A stretch of 64,000 nucleotides of DNA from [Actinomadura] parvosata subsp. kistnae (GTDB lineage Bacteria > Actinomycetota > Actinomycetes > Streptosporangiales > Streptosporangiaceae): assembly GCF_900323885.1 (NCBI RefSeq), contig NZ_OOHJ01000008.1:186001-250000 (forward strand), written 5' to 3'. The notes under the pieces were generated by a model, which did no database searches, was not told where the DNA came from, and worked only from the letters and a program-made list of their open reading frames with translations. Position 1 is the first letter of the stretch; the number at the start of each line of letters is the position of its first letter. The position numbers and the translations under genes are program-made. Shown piece after piece: positions 43,910-53,648 of this stretch.

Positions 43910-45145
43910 CTACTGGCGTGAGCGGGCCATGCCCTCCAGGAGGTAGCCGAGGCCCTCGTCGAACGTGGCGTCCCAGTCGTGCTCCAGTCCGTGCTCGGCC
44001 AGCGCTGGATAGCGGTCGGCCCGCTCCCGCAGGAAGTGGCCCGTGTCGGTGCCGCCGCTCCGCTCCCACGTCACCTGCATGATGACCGACCCCATCACGT
44101 AGTTCGAGAGGCTGTAGGCGGCCGTCTTCGGCGCGGTGAACCCGGCGGCGGTCAGGGTCTCGTACAGGAACTCGGTGCGCTCGAGCGCGTGCGGGCCCAT
44201 GAGCGGGCGATCGAGGAGCGTCGCCGACCAGGGATGCCGCAGCAGGGCCCCCCGCCACCGCCGCATCAACCCCCGCACCGGCCCCCGCCACCCCTCACCC
44301 ACCAGCCCCTCGCTCACACGACGCCCACGCCCCACACCTTCGCCGTAAACGCCCTCGCCGTAAGCGCCCTCGCCGTAGACGGCTTCGCCACCGCGACCGC
44401 TGCTCACGCCTCCCCCGTGGACGCTCACGCCACCGCGCGCGCCGCTCACCCCCGCGCCTCGACTCCTACCCAACGCACCTCCGGGCTCCACGCCTTCTCC
44501 GTGAGCCCCTTGGCCGTCGTAAGCGCTCTGGCCGCCGTGAGTTCCCTCGCCACCGTGACCGCCGCCGAACGCACCTCCATGCCACATGCCCTCACCGTGG
44601 GCACCCTCGCCGCCGCGACGGCCACTCGCCCCCGCGCCTTGGCCTCCGCTTGACGCGCCTTCACGGACCGCCCCTCGACGCCCCGCGCCTCCTCGCCCCG
44701 CGCCTTCGCCGTAAGCGCCCTCGCCGCCGCGACCATCGCTCGCACCCGGGCCTCGACTTTCGCCCACGGCGCCTCCGCGCCCCACGCCCTCGCCTTGGGG
44801 CCCGTCGCCAGCGCGACCGTCGCTCGAACCCTCACCCTGGTCGCGCCCGCCGCTTACACCGTCACCGGGGGCGCGTCCCACGCCTTGACCCCCTCCGGCC
44901 GGGGTGAGGTCGTCCAGGCGGACCTCGCGGAAGATTTCGTCGAGGGCCAGGTCGAGCACGTCGTCCTTGGTTTTGACGTGCCAGTACAGGGTGGTCGAGC
45001 CGGTGTCGAGGCGTTCGGCGAGGCGGCGCATCGTCAGGCGGCCGACGCCCTCCTCGTCCAGCAGGGCCACCGCTTCCGACACGATCCGCTCCAGCGTGAG
45101 GGTCTGCCTTGGGGGTTTCTGGGTTCGCGACCACACGTTGTCCAC
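43910..45145 (-). CDS. TetR-family regulator with a ~200-residue glycine-rich insert
   Basis: The first 80 residues are a normal TetR DNA-binding domain: LERIVSEAVALLDEEGVGRLTMRRLAERLDTGSTTLYWHVKTKDDVLDLALDEIF. From about residue 84 to 284 the sequence is a Gly/Glu/Ala/Ser/Arg repeat (GEGAYGEGVYGEGVGRG and relatives) with no fold expected. The TetR ligand domain then resumes: WRGALLRHPWSATLLDRPLMGPHALERTEFLYETLTAAGF, LSNYVMGSVIMQV, FDEGLGYLLEGMARSRQ. The usual family length is about 200-220, so the whole excess is the insert. The reading frame stays open across it. It is divergent from an ABC-F gene, its likely target. Confidence 0.85.
   Translation of the reverse strand: MDNVWSRTQKPPRQTLTLERIVSEAVALLDEEGVGRLTMRRLAERLDTGSTTLYWHVKTKDDVLDLALDEIFREVRLDDLTPAGGGQGVGRAPGDGVSGGRDQGEGSSDGRAGDGPQGEGVGRGGAVGESRGPGASDGRGGEGAYGEGAGRGGAGRRGAVREGASSGGQGAGASGRRGGEGAHGEGMWHGGAFGGGHGGEGTHGGQSAYDGQGAHGEGVEPGGALGRSRGAGVSGARGGVSVHGGGVSSGRGGEAVYGEGAYGEGVYGEGVGRGRRVSEGLVGEGWRGPVRGLMRRWRGALLRHPWSATLLDRPLMGPHALERTEFLYETLTAAGFTAPKTAAYSLSNYVMGSVIMQVTWERSGGTDTGHFLRERADRYPALAEHGLEHDWDATFDEGLGYLLEGMARSRQ
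44295..44893 (-). repeat. Degenerate coding repeats of the TetR glycine-rich insert
   Basis: Words such as CCCTCGCCGTAAGCGCC, CACGCCTTCGCC and related 15-18 bp motifs recur in varied form over 600 bp, all in phase. They code GEGAYGEG-, GRGGA- and GASDGRGG-like blocks. Divergence between copies suggests an old expansion, not a recent one. Confidence 0.7.
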
Positions 45146-45150
45146 CCCGG

Positions 45151-45165
45151 GATAATACGTTGTAC
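45151..45165. promoter_or_regulatory. Possible TetR operator between the TetR and ABC-F genes
   Basis: GATAATACGTTGTAC is an imperfect dyad (GTACAACGTATTATC on the other strand), and TACAACGT half-sites are common for TetR regulators of this type. It starts 6 bp before the TetR GTG, in the only AT-rich patch between the divergent genes. Confidence 0.4.
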
Positions 45166-45249
45166 GGGGACCGGATCGATGGTCTATTGGGTGGAACGTT
45201 GGTCCGGTGGCTCGATCGGTGGTCGAGCGGCGTGCGCGAGGAGGGCTCG

Positions 45250-46824
45250 GTGGGGCATGTCGAGGTGAGCGGAGTGACGTACCTGCTGCCCGACGGGCGT
45301 CCTCTCCTGTTGGAGGTGTCGTTCAAGGTGGGTGACGGCGCGAAGGCCGCGCTGGTCGGGCCGAACGGGGCGGGCAAGAGCACGTTGCTGCGGCTCGTCG
45401 CGGGCGAGCTGGCGCCGGACGAGGGGCGGGTAGCGGCCACGGGCGGGGTCGGGGTGATGCGGCAGTTCCTGGGCGCGGGCACCGTACGGGATCTGCTGCT
45501 GGGTGTGGCGCCGCGCCCGGTCCGGGAGGCGTGGGCGGCGCTGGAGCGGGCGGAGGCGGCGATCGCGGCGCGCGACGACGAGGAGCGGCAGCTCGCCTAC
45601 GCGCAGGCGATCGCCGACTACGCCGACGCCGGCGGCTACGAGCTGGAGGTGGTGTGGGACGTGTGCGCCACCGAGGCGCTCGGCCTGCCGTACGAGGAGA
45701 TCAAGGACCGGAGCCTGGCCACGCTGTCGGGCGGGGAGCAGAAGCGGCTGATGCTGGAGGCGCTGCTGCGCGGCCCCGACGAGGTGCTGCTGCTCGACGA
45801 GCCCGACAACTTCCTCGACGTGCGCGGCAAGCAGTGGCTGGAGCGGGCGATCAGGAGCTCGGCCAAGACGGTGCTGCTCGTCTCGCACGACCGGCGGCTG
45901 CTGGCGGAGGCCGCCGACCGGATCATCACGGTGGAGGGGCGTTCGGTGTGGGTGCACGGCGGCGGGTTCGCTGGGTACGCGGAGGCGCGCAGGCGGCGCA
46001 AGGAGCGGCTGGAGGAGCTGCGGCAGCGCTGGGAGGAGGAGCGGGCGAGGCTGCGGCGGCTGGTGCACCTGCTGCGGCAGCGCTCGGCGAACAACGACGC
46101 GCTCGCGGGCGCGTACCAGGCGGCGGTGACGCGGCTGGAGCGGTTCGAGCGGGCGGGGCCGCCGCAGCGCGCCCCCAAGGAGCAGAACGTGCGCATGCGG
46201 CTGCGCGGCGGCCGTACCGGCAAGCGGGCGGTCGTGTGCGAGGAGCTGGAGCTGAGCGGGCTGCTGCGGCCGTTCTCGACGGAGATCTGGTACGGCGAGC
46301 GCGTCGGCGTGCTCGGCATGAACGGCACCGGCAAGTCCCACTTCCTGCGCCTGCTGGCGGGCGAGCCGATCGCGCACACCGGCGCCGTCCGGCTCGGCGC
46401 CCGCGTCTCACCCGGCCACTTCGCCCAGACCCACCTGCGCCCGGACCTGCACGGACGGCCCACCGCCGAGGTGGTGATGCGGGAGCATGCCATGACCCGC
46501 AACGAGGCGATGGCGGCTTTGGCGCGTTATGAGCTGGCGCCGGCGGGCGGACAGCCGTTCGAGACGTTGTCGGGCGGGCAGCAGGCGCGGCTGCAGATCC
46601 TGCTGCTGGAGCTGTCGGGCGCGACGCTGCTGCTGCTCGACGAGCCGACGGACAACCTGGATCTGGCCAGCGCGGAGGCGTTGCAGGCGGGGCTGGCGGG
46701 GTTCGAGGGCACGGTGCTGGCGGTGACCCATGACCGGTGGTTCGCCGACGACCTCGACCGGTACCTGATCTTCGGGGCCGATGGGCTGGTACGCGAGAGC
46801 GACACACCCCGCTGGGATCTCTGA
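45250..46824 (+). CDS. ABC-F family ATPase (ribosome-associated or antibiotic-resistance type)
   Basis: A 524-residue soluble protein with two fused ATPase domains and no membrane helices. Domain 1 has Walker A GPNGAGKSTL, signature TLSGGEQKR and Walker B VLLLDEPDNFLD; domain 2 has GMNGTGKSHF, TLSGGQQAR and LLLLDEPTDNLD. The linker between them (EARRRRKERLEELRQRWEEERARLRRL) is the charged helical P-site tRNA-interaction motif. GTG 45250 follows GAGGAGGG. ABC-F proteins act on ribosomes, either protecting against antibiotics or tuning translation. The divergent TetR regulator suggests drug-induced expression. Confidence 0.92.
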   Translation: MGHVEVSGVTYLLPDGRPLLLEVSFKVGDGAKAALVGPNGAGKSTLLRLVAGELAPDEGRVAATGGVGVMRQFLGAGTVRDLLLGVAPRPVREAWAALERAEAAIAARDDEERQLAYAQAIADYADAGGYELEVVWDVCATEALGLPYEEIKDRSLATLSGGEQKRLMLEALLRGPDEVLLLDEPDNFLDVRGKQWLERAIRSSAKTVLLVSHDRRLLAEAADRIITVEGRSVWVHGGGFAGYAEARRRRKERLEELRQRWEEERARLRRLVHLLRQRSANNDALAGAYQAAVTRLERFERAGPPQRAPKEQNVRMRLRGGRTGKRAVVCEELELSGLLRPFSTEIWYGERVGVLGMNGTGKSHFLRLLAGEPIAHTGAVRLGARVSPGHFAQTHLRPDLHGRPTAEVVMREHAMTRNEAMAALARYELAPAGGQPFETLSGGQQARLQILLLELSGATLLLLDEPTDNLDLASAEALQAGLAGFEGTVLAVTHDRWFADDLDRYLIFGADGLVRESDTPRWDL

Positions 46825-46835
46825 CCGGCAGGCGC

Positions 46836-46935
46836 CGCCGGGGCCTGGTCCCTTACGCAACCCGCCTCGCCGGGGCCTGGTCTCTGACGCAGCCCGCCTC
46901 GCCGGAGCTTGGGGTCTCTGCCGGGGGCTGGGGCC
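46836..46935 (+). repeat. 32-bp tandem array after the ABC-F gene
   Basis: CGCCGGGGCCTGG occurs at 46836 and 46868 and, in changed form, at 46900, a 32-bp period, with a further fragment near 46920. The word TCTCTGAC around the ABC-F stop (46818) recurs at 46881, so the stop region is part of the repeated sequence. Confidence 0.75.
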
Positions 46936-46950
46936 CCTGATCCGACCGGT

Positions 46951-48165
46951 TCAGCTGGCTTCGGTGGCGGGCAGGCGGTCGCGGCGGAGCGTGGTGAGGG
47001 TCATGGTCTCGTCCACGGCCTCCGGCGACAGCACGTGGTCCAGCACCATCACCGCGCATCCGCTGATCCCGGCCCCCGCCCCCAGCCGGCTCGGCTCGAT
47101 GCGGAGGCGGCGGGTGGCCAGGGCGGTGGAGCGGCGGTAGACGACCTCGCGGATGCTGGACACCAGCGGCCCGAACGCCTCCGCGACGTCCCCGCCGAGC
47201 ACGACGACCGACGGGTTGAGGATGTTGACGGCGCCGGCCAGCACTTCGCCGATGCGGCGGCCGGCCTCGCGGACGGTGGCCATGGTCTCGGCGTCGCCGG
47301 CCCGGACGAGGGCGGTGACGTCGGCGATGGTCTTGACGTCCTTGCCGCGGGCGCGCAGGTCGCGCAGGAGGGCGGTGCCGCTGGCGACGGAGTCGACGCA
47401 GTCGTAGTTGCCGCAGCGGCACAGGACGCCGCCGCCGTCCAGGACGGGGATGTGGCCGATCTCGCCGGCGGCGCCGAGCGCGCCGCGCAGAATGCCGCCG
47501 CCGGCGATGACGCCGGCGCCGATGCGGGTGGAGATCTTGACGAACATCAGGTCGTCGAGGTCGGGGTAGGCGCCGCGGTGCTCGCCGATGGCCAGCACGT
47601 TGACGTCGTTGTCGACGAGGACGGGGACGGGGAAGCGCTCGCGGATGATGGGCGGGATCACGACGCCGGTCCAGGACGCCATGACGCGGGCGCTCTCGGT
47701 GCGGCCCTGGGCGAACTCGACCGTGGCGGGCACGCCCATGCCGACGCCCCGGATCATGGCGCGCGGGCGGTCGCCGAGCAGGTCGTCCCAGGTGTCCATG
47801 AGCAGGGGCAGCACGATGTCGGGGCCCTGCTCCACGTCCATGGCGAACTCGCGCCCGGCCAGCTCGGCCCCGGCGAGGTCGCAGACGGCGACCCGGGTGC
47901 GTGAGGCGCCGAGCGCGGCGACGAGCACGACGCCGCCGGCGGCGTTGAACTCCAGCCGGACGGGTGGCCGGCCGCCGGTGGAGGGGGCGTCGGTGCGTTC
48001 GACGACGAGGCCGCGTTCGAGCAGCTCGCCGACGCGCAGCTGCACCGCGGGGCGCGACAGGCCGGTCACCCGGCCGAGGTCGGCCCGCGTCACGGCCTCA
48101 CCGGTGCGGATGAGGCGGAGCACCTCGCCACTGGTGGCGAGGGCGGCAGCGGTACGTCGAGGCAT
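46951..48165 (-). CDS. ROK-family transcriptional repressor
   Basis: A 404-residue regulator. The N-terminal winged helix (TSGEVLRLIRTGEAVTRADLGRVTGLSRPAVQLRVGELLERGLV) is followed by a ROK sugar-kinase-like domain with VPVLVDNDVNVLAIGEH, the GAAGEIGHIPV motif, and the zinc-binding cysteine motif CRCGNYDCVDSVAS. It is divergent from the Entner-Doudoroff operon, and a clear inverted repeat lies between them. It probably represses zwf-edd-glk-eda until a sugar or sugar phosphate binds. No ribosome site is visible, so translation may be leaderless. Confidence 0.92.
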   Translation of the reverse strand: MPRRTAAALATSGEVLRLIRTGEAVTRADLGRVTGLSRPAVQLRVGELLERGLVVERTDAPSTGGRPPVRLEFNAAGGVVLVAALGASRTRVAVCDLAGAELAGREFAMDVEQGPDIVLPLLMDTWDDLLGDRPRAMIRGVGMGVPATVEFAQGRTESARVMASWTGVVIPPIIRERFPVPVLVDNDVNVLAIGEHRGAYPDLDDLMFVKISTRIGAGVIAGGGILRGALGAAGEIGHIPVLDGGGVLCRCGNYDCVDSVASGTALLRDLRARGKDVKTIADVTALVRAGDAETMATVREAGRRIGEVLAGAVNILNPSVVVLGGDVAEAFGPLVSSIREVVYRRSTALATRRLRIEPSRLGAGAGISGCAVMVLDHVLSPEAVDETMTLTTLRRDRLPATEAS

Positions 48166-48194
48166 CGGTTAAGTGAACCACATGCGGTTGTGTC

Positions 48195-48217
48195 ATGAAA
48201 AGTCACGACTTTTTCAT
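48195..48217. promoter_or_regulatory. Inverted repeat in the ROK/zwf divergent promoter, probable ROK operator
   Basis: AAAAGTC (48198-48204) and GACTTTT (48207-48213) are perfect inverted arms around AC, extended imperfectly by ATG and CAT. The site lies in the most AT-rich stretch of the 142-bp gap, 30 bp from the ROK start and about 95 bp from the zwf start. Confidence 0.65.
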
Positions 48218-48307
48218 CTCAAATGCCAAAACTCCGCTTGTGTACGACCCAAACTCTCGTTAGTGTCCGTTCTGTCCCTGCTTGGTAGATCATCGGAGCC
48301 TCTTACC

Positions 48308-49779
<1,472 letters not shown>

Positions 49780-49783
<4 letters not shown>

Positions 49784-51711
49784 ACAGGATCATCCAGGAG
49801 ATCACCGACCGCATCGCCGAGCGCAGCGCCGCCAGCCGCGCCGCGTACCTGGAGCGGATCCGCCGCGACGGCGCGGCCGCCAGGGAGAAGGGCCCGGCGC
49901 GGGCGCACCTGGGCTGCGCGAACCTCGCGCACGGCTTCGCGGGCGCCCCGGCCGAGGACAAGCCGGCGCTGCGCGGCTCCGCCAAGCCCGGCGTGGCCAT
50001 CGTGACCAGCTACAACGACATGCTGTCCGCGCACCAGCCGTACGAGACGTACCCGCCGGAGCTGAAGCAGGCGGTGCGCAAGGCGGGCGGCGTGGCGCAG
50101 GTGGCGGGCGGCGTGCCGGCCATGTGCGACGGCATCACGCAGGGCCGGGCGGGCATGGAGCTGTCGCTCTACAGCCGGGACGTGATCGCGATGGCGACCG
50201 CGATCGCGCTGTCGCACGACATGTTCGACTCGACGCTGCTGCTGGGCGTGTGCGACAAGATCGTGCCGGGCCTGTTCATCGGGGCGCTGCACTTCGGGCA
50301 CCTGCCCGCGATCTTCGTGCCGGCCGGCCCGATGGCGTCGGGCCTGCCGAACAAGGTCAAGGCCCGCACCCGGCAGCTCTTCGCCGAGGGCAAGGTCGGC
50401 CGCGAGGAGCTGCTCGACGCCGAGGCCAAGTCGTACCACTCGCCCGGCACCTGCACCTTCTACGGCACCGCGAACTCCAACCAGGCGCTGATGGAGGTCA
50501 TGGGCCTGCACCTGCCGGGCTCGACGTTCGTCAACCCGCACACCGAGCTGCGCCACGCGCTGACGCAGGCGGCGGGGCGCAGGGCGGTGGAGATCACCGC
50601 GCACGGCGCCGAGTACACGCCGATCGGCGAGCTGGTCGACGAGAAGTCCATCGTGAACGCGTGCGTCGCGCTGCTGGCGACCGGCGGCTCCACGAACCAC
50701 ACGCTGCACCTGGTCGCCATGGCCGCCGCCGCGGGCATCGTGCTGACCTGGGACGACCTGGCCCGCCTGTCGCGGGTGGTGCCGTCCCTGACCAAGATCT
50801 ACCCGAACGGCCAGGCGGACGTGAACCACTTCCGCGACGCCGGCGGCATGCAGGTGCTCATCGGCGACCTGCTGGACGAGGGCCTGCTGCACGCGGACGT
50901 GCTGACCGTGGCCGGCCCCGGCCTCGACCGCTACCGGGAGGCGCCGGAGCTGGTGGACGGCGAGCTGGTCTGGTCGCCGGTCACCGGCGGCAGCAAGGAC
51001 CTGGACGTGCTGCGCCCGGCCGCCGACCCGTTCTCGGCCGACGGCGGCATCCACATGGTGGAGGGCAACCTGGGCCGCGCGGTCAGCAAGGTCTCGGCCG
51101 TCAAGCCGGAGCACCTGGTGATCGAGGCGCCGGCCAAGGTCTTCCACGACCAGCTCGACCTGCTGAAGGCGTTCGAGGCGGGCGAGCTGGACGGGCAGGA
51201 CTTCGTGGCGGTCATCCGCTACCAGGGCCCGAGCGCGAACGGCATGCCGGAGCTGCACAAGCTGACCTCGCCGCTGGCGGTGCTGCTCGACCGGGGGCAG
51301 CGGGTGGCGATCGTCACCGACGGCCGCATGTCGGGCGCGTCGGGCAAGGTGCCGGCGGCCATCCACCTGTCGCCGGAGGCGGCCGACGGCGGGCCGATCG
51401 CGCTGGTGCGCGAGGGGGACGTGATCAGGCTGGACTCGGCGGCGGGCACGCTGGAGCTGCTGGTGCCGGCCGAGGAGCTGGCCCGGCGCACGCCGGAGGG
51501 CCGGCCGCTGAGCGACGCGCAGTGGGTCGGCACGGGGCGCGAGCTGTTCGCCGCCTTCCGCCGGATGGCGGGGCACGCGGAGCAGGGCGCGGGCATCTTC
51601 GGGGTGAGCGGCGCCGAGTCGCCGCACCACGGCCCGGGCCTGGGTTTCCCCGCGGAGGCGGGCAACTCCCACCTTGAGACGGGCGCACCGGTCGGTGCGC
51701 TGGTCCGGTGA
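49780..51711 (+). CDS. edd: Phosphogluconate dehydratase
   Basis: Dehydrates 6-phosphogluconate to 2-keto-3-deoxy-6-phosphogluconate. The protein has 643 residues, longer than dihydroxy-acid dehydratase and matching Edd. The three cluster cysteines are in [23 protein letters not shown] and [28 protein letters not shown] near the N-terminus and [17 protein letters not shown] near the C-terminus are IlvD/Edd signatures. GTG 49780 overlaps the zwf stop and sits behind GAGGAGG. Confidence 0.96.
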
Positions 51712-51873
51712 CGGGCTATTTGCCGGTACGGTGCTTTATGTCCGTTTGGCGGTCGCTGAACGCTCCAGAGCCCGTACGTCCGCACCACCCCGCCTGGGGA
51801 AAAGTGAACGACCGTGGGATCCTTCGGTGTATGGCGAGCGATCTTGACGCCGCCCCGAATGCCGGAGGTATCC

Positions 51874-52839
51874 GTGAGTGCCTTTGACCTTCCGTGGCTC
51901 GTCGCCGACATCGGGGGGACCAACGCCCGGTTCGGCCTGGTCACCTCGCTGGGCGCGCGCCCGTCGAACGTCGCGGTCCTGCCCGGTGCCGACTACCCCA
52001 CCCTCCCCGAAGCCGTAGCCGCCTATCTCGCGGAGCACGCGGGCGGAGTGCGACCGGGGGCGGCCTGTCTGGCGCTGGCGGGCCCGATCGACGGCGAGCA
52101 CTACAAGCTCACCAACTCGCACTGGTCCGGCTCCATCCGCGACCTCGACGTCCCCTACGCCCGGCTGCTCAACGACTTCGAGGCGCTGGCCGTGTCGCTG
52201 CCGCACCTGGAGGGCGACGAGCTGGTGTCCCTGGGCGGCCCCGTGCCCGGCCACGGCGTCAAGGCCGTGCTCGGCCCCGGCACCGGGCTCGGCGTGGGCG
52301 GCCTCGTCCCGACCGAGCGCGGCTGGACGGCCGTCCCCGGCGAGGGCGGGCACGCCACCGTGCCGGTGTTCGAGCCGCGCGAGATCGAGGTCGTCAAGGC
52401 CCTGCAGGCGCACGGCCTGCCGCACGTCGTGGCCGAGCACCTGCTGTCCGGCCCTGGGCTGGTCCGCCTGCACCGCGCGCTCGCCCTGGTCAACGGCGTC
52501 ACCGCCCCGGAGCTGACCGCCTCCGACATCGTCGCCAGGGTCGACGACTCGCTGTGCGCGGAGACGGTCGACGTCTTCTGCGGCATGCTCGGCACCTTCG
52601 CCGGCAACGTCGCGCTCACGCTCGGCGCCCGCGGCGGGGTCTACCTGGCCGGCGGGGTGCTGCCGCGCATCGTGGAGCGGGTACGGGCCAGCGCCTTCCG
52701 CACCCGCTTCGAGGACAACCCCGACATGGCCGCCTACCTGGCCGGCATCGGCACCGTGTTGATCGTCGCCGCCCAGCCCGGCATGACCGGCGCGGCCGCC
52801 TGGCTGAGCCAGCACGCCCGCACCGAGCTGGTGAGCTGA
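51874..52839 (+). CDS. glk: Glucokinase (bacterial Glk type)
   Basis: Phosphorylates glucose with ATP. The 321 residues show the phosphate motif LVADIGGTNARFGLV, LALAGPIDGEHYKLTNSHW, catalytic Asp in RLLNDFEALA, GPGTGLGVGGLVP and GEGGHATVPVF. It is the E. coli-type Glk fold, not the ROK type. GTG 51874 with GGAGG six bases before is chosen over GTG 51814 and ATG 51859. The 162-bp gap after edd could hold a secondary promoter. Its place between edd and eda ties glucose entry to the pathway. Confidence 0.94.
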   Translation: MSAFDLPWLVADIGGTNARFGLVTSLGARPSNVAVLPGADYPTLPEAVAAYLAEHAGGVRPGAACLALAGPIDGEHYKLTNSHWSGSIRDLDVPYARLLNDFEALAVSLPHLEGDELVSLGGPVPGHGVKAVLGPGTGLGVGGLVPTERGWTAVPGEGGHATVPVFEPREIEVVKALQAHGLPHVVAEHLLSGPGLVRLHRALALVNGVTAPELTASDIVARVDDSLCAETVDVFCGMLGTFAGNVALTLGARGGVYLAGGVLPRIVERVRASAFRTRFEDNPDMAAYLAGIGTVLIVAAQPGMTGAAAWLSQHARTELVS

Positions 52840-52918
52840 GCCCGCCCTGGGCAGGTGAGCACGTTGTACGAGACAAGACGACGGCCGTCGCGACGGCCGA
52901 CGAGGAGAAAGTGACCCC

Positions 52919-53530
52919 ATGAGCCTGCTCGATCTCGCCCCAGTGATCCCGGTCGTGGTGATCGAGGACGCCGCCACCGCCGTCCCCCTGGCCCGCGCCC
53001 TCGTGGCCGGGGGCCTGCCGGTCATCGAGGTGACCCTGCGCACGCCCGCCGCCCGCGACGCCATCGCCAGGATCGCCGAGGAGGTCCCGGAGGCCACCGT
53101 CGGCGCGGGCACCATCCGCACGACCGACGACATCGCGGCGTCGGTGGCCGCGGGCGCCAAGTTCCTCGTCTCCCCCGGCACGACCCTGTCGCTGGTCGAG
53201 GCCCTCGACTCCAGCGGCGTGCCGTACCTGCCGGGCGCGGCCACCGTCTCGGAGATCATGGCGCTGGCGGAGCGCGGCATCAAGGAGCTCAAGTTCTTCC
53301 CGGCCGAGGCGGCCGGCGGCATCCCGTACCTGAAGTCGCTGTCCGGCCCGCTGCCCGACGTCCGCTTCTGCCCGACGGGCGGCATCCGCGTCACCACCGC
53401 ACCCGACTACCTGGCCCTGCCGAACGTGGGCTGCGTCGGCGGCACCTGGCTGACCCCGGCCGACGCGATCGCGGCCGGGGACTGGGGGCGCGTGGAGAAG
53501 CTCGCTGCGGAGGCGGCGGCGCTCAGGTAA
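52919..53530 (+). CDS. eda: 2-Keto-3-deoxy-6-phosphogluconate aldolase
   Basis: Cleaves KDPG to pyruvate and glyceraldehyde 3-phosphate, completing the Entner-Doudoroff pathway. The 203 residues include GGLPVIEVTLRTPAA with the catalytic Glu, TVGAGTI, KFLVSPG, and the Schiff-base Lys in ELKFFPAEAAGG, then FCPTGGI. GAGGAG lies a little far from the ATG. The operon ends here, with a hairpin right after. Confidence 0.96.
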   Translation: MSLLDLAPVIPVVVIEDAATAVPLARALVAGGLPVIEVTLRTPAARDAIARIAEEVPEATVGAGTIRTTDDIAASVAAGAKFLVSPGTTLSLVEALDSSGVPYLPGAATVSEIMALAERGIKELKFFPAEAAGGIPYLKSLSGPLPDVRFCPTGGIRVTTAPDYLALPNVGCVGGTWLTPADAIAAGDWGRVEKLAAEAAALR

Positions 53531-53543
53531 CTCATGTGGCATG

Positions 53544-53570
53544 AGCCGGGGCGGCGATCACGCCCCGGCT
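53544..53570 (+). terminator. Terminator of the Entner-Doudoroff operon
   Basis: AGCCGGGGCG and CGCCCCGGCT form a perfect 10-bp stem with a 7-base loop, starting 14 bp after the eda stop. Confidence 0.88.
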
Positions 53571-53648
53571 TCGGGGCAGATGTCGCATCGGGCGTGTGAG
53601 CGACGGGAACGGTGTGTCTCCGTAGCCGGTTGATGACACAATGCCATC

